Below, piece by piece: positions 27,421 through 35,763 of a DNA stretch of 51,654 nt (position 1 is its first letter; every line of letters starts with the position of its first letter). Both the position numbers and the translations under genes were made by a program. The DNA lies in NCBI RefSeq assembly GCF_002729955.1, contig NZ_PBYA01000019.1, positions 1 to 51,654 of the forward strand. The letters run 5' to 3'. The notes beneath the pieces were generated by a model, which made no database searches, was not told where the DNA came from, and saw only the letters and a list, made by a program, of their open reading frames with translations. The stretch is from Salinisphaera sp. (GTDB lineage: Bacteria > Pseudomonadota > Gammaproteobacteria > Nevskiales > Salinisphaeraceae).

Positions 27421-28227
27421 TCAGCCGTTCCAGCCGAAGATCGCAAACAACGCAATGCCCAGAATCACGCGGTAGATGACGAACGGCATCATGCCGACCG
27501 ACTGCAGCATGCGCAGAAAGTAATGAATGGCCGCGAAAGCGCTGATGCCGGCAAGTATCGCGGCCATGGCCATCGATCCCCAGGCATCTTCAGCGGGTGT
27601 CTGTAGCAACAGCACCGTTTCGAATGCGATCGCCGCGGTGGTGATCGGGATCGCGAGATAGAAAGCCACCCGTGCCGCGGCCTGGCGATTCAACCCGCAG
27701 GCTCTACCCCCCAGTATGGTCATGCCCGAACGCGAGGCGCCCGGAATCAGCGCAATGGCCTGTGCCACACCGATCGCCAGATAGGCACGCCAGCCGATCT
27801 GATCGGGTTCGCGCGTGCACGGCGCCCGCCAGTCCACCCAGCCCAACGCGATGCCGAACACGATGCTCGTGGTCGCGATCACGCCGGGGACTCGCAGCAT
27901 GGATTCACCGACAAGTCCCAGAATGAGCCCGAACACGATGGCCGGCAGGGTCGCCAGCAGCAGCCCCCAGGCCATCGCCACCTCGCCGTCCCGCCGGCCG
28001 CGGGTCATGGATTGCACCCAGGCCTGCCAGAGCCGAACCACGTCGTGGCGAAAATAGGCCAGCACTGCCACCAGCGTGCCCAGATGCATGGCCAGATCGA
28101 ACCCCAGCCCCTGATCGGGCCAGCCGAGGAAATGCGGCACCAGGATTAGATGTGCCGAACTCGAAATCGGCAGAAATTCGGTAATGCCCTGCACGATCGC
28201 AAGCACCACCATCTGATACCACTCCAT
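27421..28227 (-). CDS. uppP: Undecaprenyl-diphosphate phosphatase UppP (BacA)
   Basis: Membrane enzyme that dephosphorylates undecaprenyl pyrophosphate to regenerate the lipid carrier for cell-wall synthesis; extra copies give bacitracin resistance. The active-site motifs are QGITEFLPISSSAHLILV (residues 10-28) and GASRSGMTILGGRACGL (near 170-187). About eight hydrophobic segments. I start at the ATG 28227 (MEWYQMVVLAIVQG), preceded by GGGCGAG, giving 268 residues; the 18-residue upstream extension is not family-like. Confidence 0.96.
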   Translation of the reverse strand: MEWYQMVVLAIVQGITEFLPISSSAHLILVPHFLGWPDQGLGFDLAMHLGTLVAVLAYFRHDVVRLWQAWVQSMTRGRRDGEVAMAWGLLLATLPAIVFGLILGLVGESMLRVPGVIATTSIVFGIALGWVDWRAPCTREPDQIGWRAYLAIGVAQAIALIPGASRSGMTILGGRACGLNRQAAARVAFYLAIPITTAAIAFETVLLLQTPAEDAWGSMAMAAILAGISAFAAIHYFLRMLQSVGMMPFVIYRVILGIALFAIFGWNG

Positions 28228-28344
28228 AGACTCGCCCCGGGCAAGAAAACTGTCGGCTGCGTTTGCGCCTATCGGCCGCAAAGAGCGCGCACTATAGCGT
28301 GAGCCTGTCCATGGACGCGTTACGTTTTGGTTGCCGTGGCGTGT

Positions 28345-28845
28345 CTAGGGCGTCAACGGCGCATCGCGGCGCAGGACAACCGGCTCCAGCGGGGTCGAAC
28401 GCGCCGCCATTTGCGCCCACAGCGCGTCGTAGCGGCGGCCGCACACCGGGTGACGCGTCTCAGGCAGCAGTTCTGCAAGCGGGCCGAGTACGAAGGCGTG
28501 CTTGAGAATATCCACCCGCGGCAGCTCGGGATCGGTCTCGCGAACCGTGTCGCCAAACAGCAGCAGGTCGATATCGATACAGGGCGGTGTCTGCTCGAAG
28601 CTGCGATCCCGACCACAGGCGGCTTCGATATCGCGTAGCTGCAGGTGCAGCGCCTCCAGAGGGGTGACGGTATCGAAAGCGGCCACGAGATTGAGAAAAT
28701 CCGCACCCGACATGCCCACCGGCGGGCAGCGATAGACCGACGAGGTCGATAGCGGGCCGAAGCTCTGTTCGAGAATATCCAGTGCGAGTGCGATGTGGGC
28801 ATGCGGCGAGACGTTGCTGCCGATGCCGACCACCGCCCGCGTCAT
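28345..28845 (-). CDS. folK: 2-amino-4-hydroxy-6-hydroxymethyldihydropteridine diphosphokinase
   Basis: FolK transfers pyrophosphate from ATP to hydroxymethyldihydropterin in folate synthesis. The start VVGIGSNVSPHAHIALAL and the signature DRSFEQTPPCIDIDLLLFG (binding Mg and pterin) are clear, with RVDILKHAFVLGPLAEL following. Length 166. Its ATG overlaps the folB stop by four bases, so FolB and FolK, acting in successive steps, are made together. Confidence 0.96.
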   Translation of the reverse strand: MTRAVVGIGSNVSPHAHIALALDILEQSFGPLSTSSVYRCPPVGMSGADFLNLVAAFDTVTPLEALHLQLRDIEAACGRDRSFEQTPPCIDIDLLLFGDTVRETDPELPRVDILKHAFVLGPLAELLPETRHPVCGRRYDALWAQMAARSTPLEPVVLRRDAPLTP

Positions 28846-29198
28846 GCTTCGCTGGAGCGGGTCACCCGGACCCCGACGTTGGCGGCCTGAGGCACGGCCC
28901 CCGGTTTGCTGATTCGTACCGTCGCCTTAAACGCCTCGAAGTCGGTCAGCAGCAGGCGGGCTATTTCCTCGGCCAGCGTCTCGATCAGGTGGTAACGGCT
29001 CGCGCTCGCGAAGGCATGCACCCGCTCGGCCACGGCCTGGTAATCCAGTGTCTGATCGACGTCGTCGTCGGCGGCGGCATCGCGAATCGAGAAACCGATA
29101 TCCAGATCGATGAACAGACGCTGGGTTGTCTCGCGCTCCCAGTCGTAGACGCCGATCACGGCATCAACCGCGAGCTGTTCGATAAAGATCGTGTCCAA
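28842..29198 (-). CDS. folB: Dihydroneopterin aldolase
   Basis: FolB converts dihydroneopterin to hydroxymethyldihydropterin and glycolaldehyde. The 118-residue protein begins with IFIEQLAVDAVIGVYDWERE, including the conserved GVYDWE, and has LDYQAVAERVHAF, LIETLAEEIARLLL and VRISKPGAVPQAANVGVRV with the pterin-site Glu in LIETLAE. It is upstream of folK. The usual neighbour plsY is absent from the window. Confidence 0.96.
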   Translation of the reverse strand: MDTIFIEQLAVDAVIGVYDWERETTQRLFIDLDIGFSIRDAAADDDVDQTLDYQAVAERVHAFASASRYHLIETLAEEIARLLLTDFEAFKATVRISKPGAVPQAANVGVRVTRSSEA

Positions 29199-29298
29199 AC
29201 CGCCTCCCGAAAACCTGGCCTATCGCTCACGCGCAATACTATCACCGGTCACCCACACGCCCACCAGCCGCAGGCGCATCGCGCCGTCGCCGACGCCG

Positions 29299-30360
29299 TT
29301 AAGCGCTCGCCGCGCCCGGTACTTGCAGCGTATCGAGCGGCCAGCGGGCCCGTGCGTCGGCGCAAGCAATGCCGGCCTGCATCTCGTCGGCGCGCAAACT
29401 CCCCACCAGCGCAATCATGGCGGCATTATCGGTACAGAATTGTGACTGCGGGAAATAGAGATCGAATCCGTCGCGCGCGCCGCGCTCAGCCAGCGAATCG
29501 CGCAGATGACGATTCGCACCGACGCCGCCGGCCACGACCAGCCGCGACCAGCCGGTCTGCTTGAGCGCGCGCGCGCATTTCGCAACCAGCGTGTCTACAA
29601 CGGCCTGTTCGAAGCTTGCCGCGATATCGGCGCGGGCCTCGGGCGTGTCGTCGGCGGCCTTGACCGCGAGCATGACCGCCGTTTTCAACCCGGAGAAGGA
29701 GAAGTCCAGTCCCGCTCGCTTGAGCATCGGCCGGGGAAAATCGTAGGCATCGCGCCGACCTTGCGCCGCCAATGCAGCCAGCGCCGGACCGCCGGGATAC
29801 CCCAGCGCCAGCATCTTGGCGCATTTGTCGAAGGCCTCGCCCACCGCATCGTCCAGGCTTTCGCCCAGCACGCGATAGCGGCCCACGCCTTCGACCTCTA
29901 CCAGCAGCGTATGCCCGCCGGACACCAGCAGGGCCACGAAGGGAAACGCAGGCGCGCGCTCTTCGAGCAGCGGCGACAGCAGATGGCCTTCCATATGGTG
30001 CACGCCCAGCACCGGCAGACCGCGGCTCATGCCCAGCCCGGCTGCGATGGAAGCGCCAACCAGCAGCGCGCCCACCAGTCCGGGGCCGCGGGTATAGGCG
30101 ATGCCGGTCAGCGCGGGCGCCCCGGCTTCATCGCTCACCTGTTCGATCAACGGCATGAGCTTGCGAATATGATCGCGCGAGGCCAGCTCGGGCACCACGC
30201 CGCCATAATCGGCATGCAGCGCAACCTGACTGTGCAGCGCATGCGCCAAGAGACCGTGTTCGCTATGGTAGACGGCCGCCGCGCTTTCGTCGCAGGAGCT
30301 TTCGATACCGAGGATGACGTTTTTTCTTTGCAAAGCGCGCGCCGAGGGATTAGACTTCAT
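29299..30360 (-). CDS. tsaD: tRNA N6-threonylcarbamoyladenosine transferase TsaD
   Basis: TsaD transfers the threonylcarbamoyl group to A37 of tRNAs, with TsaB and TsaE, using the product of TsaC (21386-21985). The ASKHA-fold protein has [17 protein letters not shown], the metal-binding [21 protein letters not shown] and [15 protein letters not shown]. Length 353, with about 13 residues before the usual start; no better start codon lies downstream. It is divergent from rpsU, the standard gammaproteobacterial arrangement. Confidence 0.97.
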   Translation of the reverse strand: MKSNPSARALQRKNVILGIESSCDESAAAVYHSEHGLLAHALHSQVALHADYGGVVPELASRDHIRKLMPLIEQVSDEAGAPALTGIAYTRGPGLVGALLVGASIAAGLGMSRGLPVLGVHHMEGHLLSPLLEERAPAFPFVALLVSGGHTLLVEVEGVGRYRVLGESLDDAVGEAFDKCAKMLALGYPGGPALAALAAQGRRDAYDFPRPMLKRAGLDFSFSGLKTAVMLAVKAADDTPEARADIAASFEQAVVDTLVAKCARALKQTGWSRLVVAGGVGANRHLRDSLAERGARDGFDLYFPQSQFCTDNAAMIALVGSLRADEMQAGIACADARARWPLDTLQVPGAASA

Positions 30361-30441
30361 CGCCTTATTCTAGCCGCCGGGCCACAGCATGCCCATGGCT
30401 GGATCGACAAACCGCAGATTCTTCCGGAGAGTGATTGCTCA

Positions 30442-30657
30442 ATGCCTAGCGTACGCGTCAAAGAAAACGAACCGTTCGAAGTCGCCCTGCGTCGATTCAA
30501 ACGCAGCTGCGAGAAAGCGGGCGTTGTCACCGAAGTACGCCGTCGCGAGTTTTTCGAGAAGCCCTGCCAGACCCGCAAGCGCAAGCGCGCTGCCGCGGTC
30601 AAGCGCCACGCCAAGAAGCTCCAGCGCGAGCAGCAGCGTTTCACGCGTCAGTACTAA
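30442..30657 (+). CDS. rpsU: 30S ribosomal protein S21
   Basis: A 71-residue basic protein starting [20 protein letters not shown], with the S21 middle segment [19 protein letters not shown] and Lys/Arg-rich C-terminus. ATG at 30442 is preceded by GGAGAG at about 30426-30431. It heads the macromolecular synthesis operon (rpsU, yqeY, dnaG, rpoD), linking translation, replication priming and transcription. A rho-independent terminator follows it, as in other members, allowing it to be made in excess over the downstream genes. Confidence 0.97.
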   Translation: MPSVRVKENEPFEVALRRFKRSCEKAGVVTEVRRREFFEKPCQTRKRKRAAAVKRHAKKLQREQQRFTRQY

Positions 30658-30683
30658 GCACGGCTTTCGATAGCGACGCATAT

Positions 30684-30710
30684 AACAGCGGCCACAGAGC
30701 CGCTGTTTTT
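30684..30710 (+). terminator. Rho-independent terminator after rpsU
   Basis: Perfect 9-bp stem AACAGCGGC (30684-30692) and GCCGCTGTT (30699-30707) with a six-base loop, followed by a run of T. It lies 27 bases after rpsU and before yqeY, so it probably attenuates read-through to the rest of the operon. Confidence 0.88.
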
Positions 30711-30745
30711 CGTTGCAGAGACGGTATTTCGACAGGAGAACGCGC

Positions 30746-31192
30746 TTGAGCCTCAAAGCCCAGCTACAGGACGACATGAAATCCGCCATGCGCACCCGCG
30801 ACAAGGAACGCCTTGCCGTGATCCGCATGCTCATGGCCGCAGTCAAGCAGCGCGAAGTCGACGAGCGTGGCGACCTCGACGATGCCGACGTGCTGGCGGT
30901 CGTGGAAAAGATGGTCAAACAACGTCGCGATGCCGAACAGCAGTATCGCGACGCCAACCGGCCGGAACTGGCCGACGCGGAAGCCGCCGAGATCGCGGTG
31001 CTGGAAAACTACCTGCCGACCCAGCTGTCCGAAGCCGAAATCGATCAGGCCATCGAAAAGGCGATTGCCGATAGCGAGGCCGAGTCGATGCGTGACATGG
31101 GCAAGGTCATGGGCCTGCTCAAGCCGCAGCTGCAGGGCCAGGCCGATATGGCCGTGGTCAGCCAACGCCTCAAGGCTCGGCTGCAGCAATAG
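30746..31192 (+). CDS. GatB/YqeY domain protein
   Basis: A 148-residue helical protein of the YqeY family, related to the tRNA-binding tail of GatB; its role is uncertain, though it is often placed between rpsU and dnaG. The family start SLKAQLQDDMKSAMRTRDKE, the ENYLPTQLSEAEI segment and the C-terminal MRDMGKVMGLLKPQLQGQAD are clear. The start is a TTG at 30746, supported by AGGAG at 30734-30738 with seven-base spacing; an upstream in-frame start at 30713 would run into the terminator. Confidence 0.93.
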   Translation: MSLKAQLQDDMKSAMRTRDKERLAVIRMLMAAVKQREVDERGDLDDADVLAVVEKMVKQRRDAEQQYRDANRPELADAEAAEIAVLENYLPTQLSEAEIDQAIEKAIADSEAESMRDMGKVMGLLKPQLQGQADMAVVSQRLKARLQQ

Positions 31193-31248
31193 CTTCAGCG
31201 CTGTCGTCACCAGGACAGCGCCCAAACCGTGCCGCCGTGCGGCGCGTT

Positions 31249-31273
31249 ACGAGCCGCACGGCCTGCGGCTCGT
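31249..31273 (+). terminator. Strong hairpin between yqeY and dnaG
   Basis: Perfect 10-bp stem ACGAGCCGCA (31249-31258) with TGCGGCTCGT (31264-31273) and a five-base loop, 35 bases before the dnaG start. It has no T run, so it may be a processing or pausing signal rather than an efficient terminator; in E. coli this operon is cleaved by RNase E and attenuated upstream of dnaG. Confidence 0.5.
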
Positions 31274-31307
31274 ATCATGACCGGGATCAGCGGAGGTCTG
31301 ACCTGAT

Positions 31308-33071
31308 ATGGCGCGCATCCCCCAGGATTTCATCGATCAGCTACTCGAGCGCACGGATATTGTGTCGCTGATCGACGCGCGCGTTGCGCTGAAGAAATCC
31401 GGCGCGGAATATGCCGCCTGCTGCCCCTTTCATGACGAGAAAACGCCCTCGTTCACCGTCTCGCCGACCAAGCAGTTCTATCACTGCTTCGGCTGCGGGG
31501 CCCACGGCAGCGCGATCAGCTTCCTCATGGAATACGATCGCCTGGAATTTCGCGACGCCGTGGATGTGCTCGCCCAGCAGGCCGGTCTCGAGATTCCGCA
31601 GGATGCCCAGGACAGCGCCCCGGCCGGGCCGCCTCGCGACCCCTTGTTCGATGCCATGAGCCAGGCCGATCGGTTCTATCAGGCCCAGTTGCGCCGTGAT
31701 CCGGGCGTGATCGATTATCTCAAACGCCGCGGCGTGTCCGGCGCCATGGCCAAGCAGTACGGGCTGGGCTTTGCCCCCGACAGCTGGGACGGGCTTACCC
31801 GCCAGCTGCGCGACCATGGCGCCGCGGCACGCGCCGGGCTTCTGATCGAGCGCGACAGCGGCGGTTTCTTCGACCGCTTTCGCAACCGGCTCATGTTCCC
31901 GATTCGCGATACCCGCGGGCGCACCATCGCCTTTGGCGGGCGCACCCTGGGCGACGACAAGGCCAAATACCTCAACTCGCCCGAAACGCCGCTGTTTCAC
32001 AAGTCCGACCATATGTACGGGCTGTTCGAAGCGCGCCAAGCCATGCGCGAGCTGCCACGTCTGCTCGTGGTGGAAGGCTATATGGACGTCATCGCCCTCG
32101 CCCAGCACGGTTTTGCCAATGCCGTGGCCACGCTTGGCACGGCCACCACCGCATCGCATCTGACCACGCTGTTTCGACATACACAGGAAGTGGTGTTCTG
32201 TTTCGACGGCGACGCGGCCGGCGTACGTGCGGCACGCAAGGCCCTCGATCAGAGCCTGCCGGTCATGCGCGGGGCCCGACGCGTGCGCTTTCTGTTCGTG
32301 CCCGAGGGCGAGGATCCGGATTCGATGGTACGCAGCGAGGACGGCATACAGCGTTTTCAGGCAGCTATCGACGCTGCGCGCCCGGCCTCTGCCGTGCTGA
32401 TGGACGCTCTCACCGATGGCCTGTCGCTGGATTCGCCCGACGGTCGAGCCACGCTTATCGAAAAGGCACGCCCGTACGTCAACGCCCTGCCCCCGGAAGC
32501 GTTTCGCGCCGAGTTGATCGGCGAACTGGCCCAGCTGGCGCGCCTGCCGGCCGACGATCTGCGCACGATGTATGCGCGCACGCCTTCAACCTCGCCCGCG
32601 GCGGTCGATAAAGGCCATGTACAGCAAAAAACCCGAGTGACACCGGTGAGCCGCGCGCTGAGTCTTTTATTCGCCGATACCGCACTCGCAATGCGCGCGC
32701 AGGATACCGCGGCGCTGCGCGAAACGGACACGCCGGGGTCCACGATTCTGGCCGAGGCGATTGAGTTTTTCGCACAGACCCCAAACGTATCGGTATCGCA
32801 GTGGTTGGAACGCTACCGCGAACACCGGTTTTTCGACCGGCTACAGGAACTGGCGGCGACGACGCCGCCGGGCGACCCGGACAGCCGCGCACAGGAATTC
32901 GATGAAACCGTTGCACGACTGGGTTCGAATACCGCATCGCTGGCGTCTTTGCGCCGGCGCTACGACGAACTGGTCGCCCAACAGAACCGCGGCCCGCTGG
33001 ATACCGCGGCCGCCAACGAGTTGCAGCAGATACACCAGCAACTCAGGCGTTATCGCCAGCAAACCGGTTAG
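31308..33071 (+). CDS. dnaG: DNA primase
   Basis: DnaG synthesises RNA primers at the replication fork. The N-terminal CHC2 zinc finger has Cys39, His42, Cys60 and Cys63 (CCPFHDEKTPSF and YHCFGCGAHG). The RNA polymerase domain contains GRTIAFGGRTLGDDKAKYLN and the Toprim motifs LLVVEGYMDVIALAQHG and VVFCFDGDAAGVRAA. The C-terminal part (about 440-587) is the DnaB-binding domain and is less conserved. Length 587 is normal. Confidence 0.97.
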   Translation: MARIPQDFIDQLLERTDIVSLIDARVALKKSGAEYAACCPFHDEKTPSFTVSPTKQFYHCFGCGAHGSAISFLMEYDRLEFRDAVDVLAQQAGLEIPQDAQDSAPAGPPRDPLFDAMSQADRFYQAQLRRDPGVIDYLKRRGVSGAMAKQYGLGFAPDSWDGLTRQLRDHGAAARAGLLIERDSGGFFDRFRNRLMFPIRDTRGRTIAFGGRTLGDDKAKYLNSPETPLFHKSDHMYGLFEARQAMRELPRLLVVEGYMDVIALAQHGFANAVATLGTATTASHLTTLFRHTQEVVFCFDGDAAGVRAARKALDQSLPVMRGARRVRFLFVPEGEDPDSMVRSEDGIQRFQAAIDAARPASAVLMDALTDGLSLDSPDGRATLIEKARPYVNALPPEAFRAELIGELAQLARLPADDLRTMYARTPSTSPAAVDKGHVQQKTRVTPVSRALSLLFADTALAMRAQDTAALRETDTPGSTILAEAIEFFAQTPNVSVSQWLERYREHRFFDRLQELAATTPPGDPDSRAQEFDETVARLGSNTASLASLRRRYDELVAQQNRGPLDTAAANELQQIHQQLRRYRQQTG

Positions 33072-33185
33072 AACGAAGCCGGTTACCGGCCCTGCAAGTC
33101 GCCGCGACTGGCGCGAGTTGTTATCATGGCCGGTTATCGCAGCGTTCGCCACGCCCTACGAGCCCAACACACGTAGCAAAAGCAC

Positions 33186-34991
33186 ATGAGCAAAGACAAG
33201 AAATCGCAGCTTCGTCTATTGATTGCCCACGGCAAGCAAAAAGGCTATCTGACCTATGCCGAGGTCAACGATACGCTGCCCGACGATATCGTCGATCCCG
33301 AGCAGATCGAGGATATCGTCAACATGATCAGCGACATGGGCATCACGGTGCATGAGTCCGCACCGGAAGATGACAGCCTGCTGATGAACGAGAACACCGT
33401 CAACGAAGACGATGACGACGATGCGGAAGAAGCCGCGGCCACGCTGGCCGCGCTGGACCCGCAGTTCGGTCGCACCACCGATCCGGTGCGCATGTACATG
33501 CGCGAAATGGGCACGGTCGAACTGCTCGACCGGCAGGGCGAAATCCGGATCGCCAAGCGTATCGAGGAAGGCCTGGCCGAGATGATGTTCTCGCTGGCCT
33601 ACTTCCCGGCCACCACCGGCCGGCTGCTCGAGCTGTGGAGCCAGGTCGAATCCGACGACAAGCGTCTGAGCGACGTGCTGGTGGGCTTCGTCGACCCTGA
33701 CACCGGCGACCCGGTAGTCAACGAGGACGAATCAGCCGACAGCGACGACGACGAGGAAGGCTCCGCGCCCGCCAACGACGGCCCCGATCCCGAAGAAGCC
33801 AAGGCCCAGTTCAAGCAGCTCAAGAGCCTACACGAAGCCGCGGTCGCCACGCTCGAAAAACACGGTCGCGAGCACGAGGCCACGGAAGAAGCCCTCAACG
33901 CGCTGGCCACGCACTTCATGCGCTTCAAGCTGGTGCCCAAGACCGCAGACGATCTCACCCTGCAGCTGCGCACCACGATGCTCGATATTCGCAGCATCGA
34001 ACGCGAAATGCTGGCCATCTGCGTGACCGAGGCCGGCATGCCGCGTCGCGATTTCGTGCGCCAGCTGCCGGACAACCTCACCAGCGAGGTCTGGCTCGAC
34101 AAGCTCATCCGCGCCAAGCGTCGCTATTCGTCGACCATCGCCGGCCGACGTGAGGACCTGGTTCGTGCACAGGGCCGTATTCGCGAAATCGAGTCCGAAA
34201 ACGGGCTCAACGTCAATCACATCAAGGAAATCAACCGCAAGATGTCGATTGGCGAGGCCAAGGCCCGTCGCGCCAAGAAGGAAATGGTCGAGGCCAACCT
34301 GCGCCTGGTGATCTCGATCGCGAAGAAGTACACCAACCGCGGCCTGCAGTTCCTGGACCTGATTCAGGAAGGCAACATCGGCCTGATGAAGGCGGTGGAC
34401 AAGTTCGAATATCGCCGTGGCTACAAGTTCTCCACCTATGCCACCTGGTGGATTCGTCAGGCCATCACTCGTTCGATCGCCGATCAGGCCCGTACCATCC
34501 GTATTCCGGTACACATGATCGAAACGATCAACAAGCTCAACCGGATCAGCCGGCAGATGCTCCAGGAGATGGGCCGCGAGGCCACGCCGGAAGAACTCGC
34601 CGAGCGCATGGAGATGCCGGAAGACAAGGTGCGCAAGGTTCTCAAGATCGCCAAGGAGCCGATCTCGATGGAGACGCCCATCGGCGACGACGAGGACTCG
34701 CATCTGGGTGACTTCATCGAGGACGTCAACGCGGTCGCCCCGGACGATTCTGCCTCGGGCGAGTCGCTGCGCGAGGCCACGCACAATACGCTGGCCAGCC
34801 TCACCCCGCGTGAAGCCAAGGTTCTGCGGATGCGTTTCGGCATCGACATGAATACCGACCATACGCTCGAAGAAGTCGGTAAGCAGTTCGACGTCACCCG
34901 TGAACGCATCCGCCAGATCGAAGCCAAGGCGCTGCGCAAACTGCGCCATCCGTCGCGGGCGACGTTCCTGAAGAGCTTCCTGGACGAGTAA
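33186..34991 (+). CDS. rpoD: RNA polymerase sigma factor RpoD (sigma-70)
   Basis: The primary sigma factor. In order: region 1.1 (residues 3-60), region 1.2 ([20 protein letters not shown]), an acidic non-conserved region (about 180-210, rich in Asp and Glu), region 2 with [20 protein letters not shown] and [20 protein letters not shown] for -10 recognition and melting, region 3, and region 4.2 [20 protein letters not shown] for -35 recognition. Length 601. It ends the rpsU-yqeY-dnaG-rpoD cluster; 115 bases separate it from dnaG. Confidence 0.98.
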   Translation: MSKDKKSQLRLLIAHGKQKGYLTYAEVNDTLPDDIVDPEQIEDIVNMISDMGITVHESAPEDDSLLMNENTVNEDDDDDAEEAAATLAALDPQFGRTTDPVRMYMREMGTVELLDRQGEIRIAKRIEEGLAEMMFSLAYFPATTGRLLELWSQVESDDKRLSDVLVGFVDPDTGDPVVNEDESADSDDDEEGSAPANDGPDPEEAKAQFKQLKSLHEAAVATLEKHGREHEATEEALNALATHFMRFKLVPKTADDLTLQLRTTMLDIRSIEREMLAICVTEAGMPRRDFVRQLPDNLTSEVWLDKLIRAKRRYSSTIAGRREDLVRAQGRIREIESENGLNVNHIKEINRKMSIGEAKARRAKKEMVEANLRLVISIAKKYTNRGLQFLDLIQEGNIGLMKAVDKFEYRRGYKFSTYATWWIRQAITRSIADQARTIRIPVHMIETINKLNRISRQMLQEMGREATPEELAERMEMPEDKVRKVLKIAKEPISMETPIGDDEDSHLGDFIEDVNAVAPDDSASGESLREATHNTLASLTPREAKVLRMRFGIDMNTDHTLEEVGKQFDVTRERIRQIEAKALRKLRHPSRATFLKSFLDE

Positions 34992-35003
34992 TGACTCGGG
35001 CGT

Positions 35004-35035
35004 GAGCACGCCGTCGCCTCATCGGCGGCGTGCTC
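35004..35035 (+). terminator. Hairpin after rpoD, probable terminator
   Basis: Ten-base stem GAGCACGCCG (35004-35013) and CGGCGTGCTC (35026-35035), 12 bases downstream of the rpoD stop. There is no T run, so intrinsic termination is uncertain, but its position suggests it marks the end of the operon message. Confidence 0.55.
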
Positions 35036-35763
35036 GCCAGCCGGGCTAACCCTAGAAACAATCGGGCGGAGCGTGGCCCCAGACCGGGCGCGCAACAATC
35101 TCAGCTCGACGCCCGGCCCGCCTACCCTAGCCATTGGGAGTCGGAAGCTCTAGCCTGAGCTCGACGCACATCGCGCGCCTAGCGGTGCGCTCACCCAATC
35201 AGCCTGCACGGGCTGGAACGCTTAGCGCGCGAACAGCTCGTCGATGAACTATGGCGGCTGGCGCAACAGCCCCCGCGGCCGCCAACTCTTCAAAAGGTGA
35301 AAGGGGCGAACGCCCGCTTTCGCGTTGATCGGTGCCGAACGACGGCCGCGGGCGCTGTTTGCCTGCCCGGGATTGCCTTTGTGTCCGCAGTACTCTTGCC
35401 GGCCGCCCCCGAGACACAACGCCCGATTCAACGACCCGATCGCCGCTCATGCGATCGCGCCCCACAGACGCGTCCAATCCCCGCGCGCCGGGCATCCAAC
35501 GAATGAGCCGGCTGCCGCTCGCATGACTGCCGCTACCGCGCGGCCCCTCCACAGCAGGCGCTCGGCTGCGCATGACATCACCGCAAGGTAGCGCCTAAAC
35601 CCGCAATTTGGCATGAATATTCGCACCGAAGGCAGCAGGCGCTGTATTCGCCCTTGCTTCGGCCGATACCATATCGGTAATCATACTTATTGATACCTTG
35701 ACGCCGTCGGCGTCGCACCAAACGAATTTAGCCTATGCAAGAGCGATTCGATCGGATGGCCAA
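35036..35763. other. Gene-free stretch between rpoD and the EAL gene
   Basis: About 730 bases with no convincing gene on either strand; the several short frames are GC-rich shadows or residues of decayed sequence. A 6-bp inverted repeat CCGATA-CCA-TATCGG at 35663-35677 lies about 90 bases upstream of the next gene's start and might be an operator. Codon-like texture at 35208-35330 hints at an old transposase fragment but cannot be supported. Confidence 0.55.

Noticed and set aside
29506-30441. Long plus-strand extension of the rpsU frame
   Set aside because: The open frame upstream of rpsU is antisense to tsaD; the S21 protein starts at 30442 with its own ribosome site.
35208-35500. Possible relic of an IS5-type transposase (a stretch reading EQLVDELWRL)
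   Set aside because: The resemblance covers only a few residues, changes frame at once and has no terminal repeats; not enough to call.
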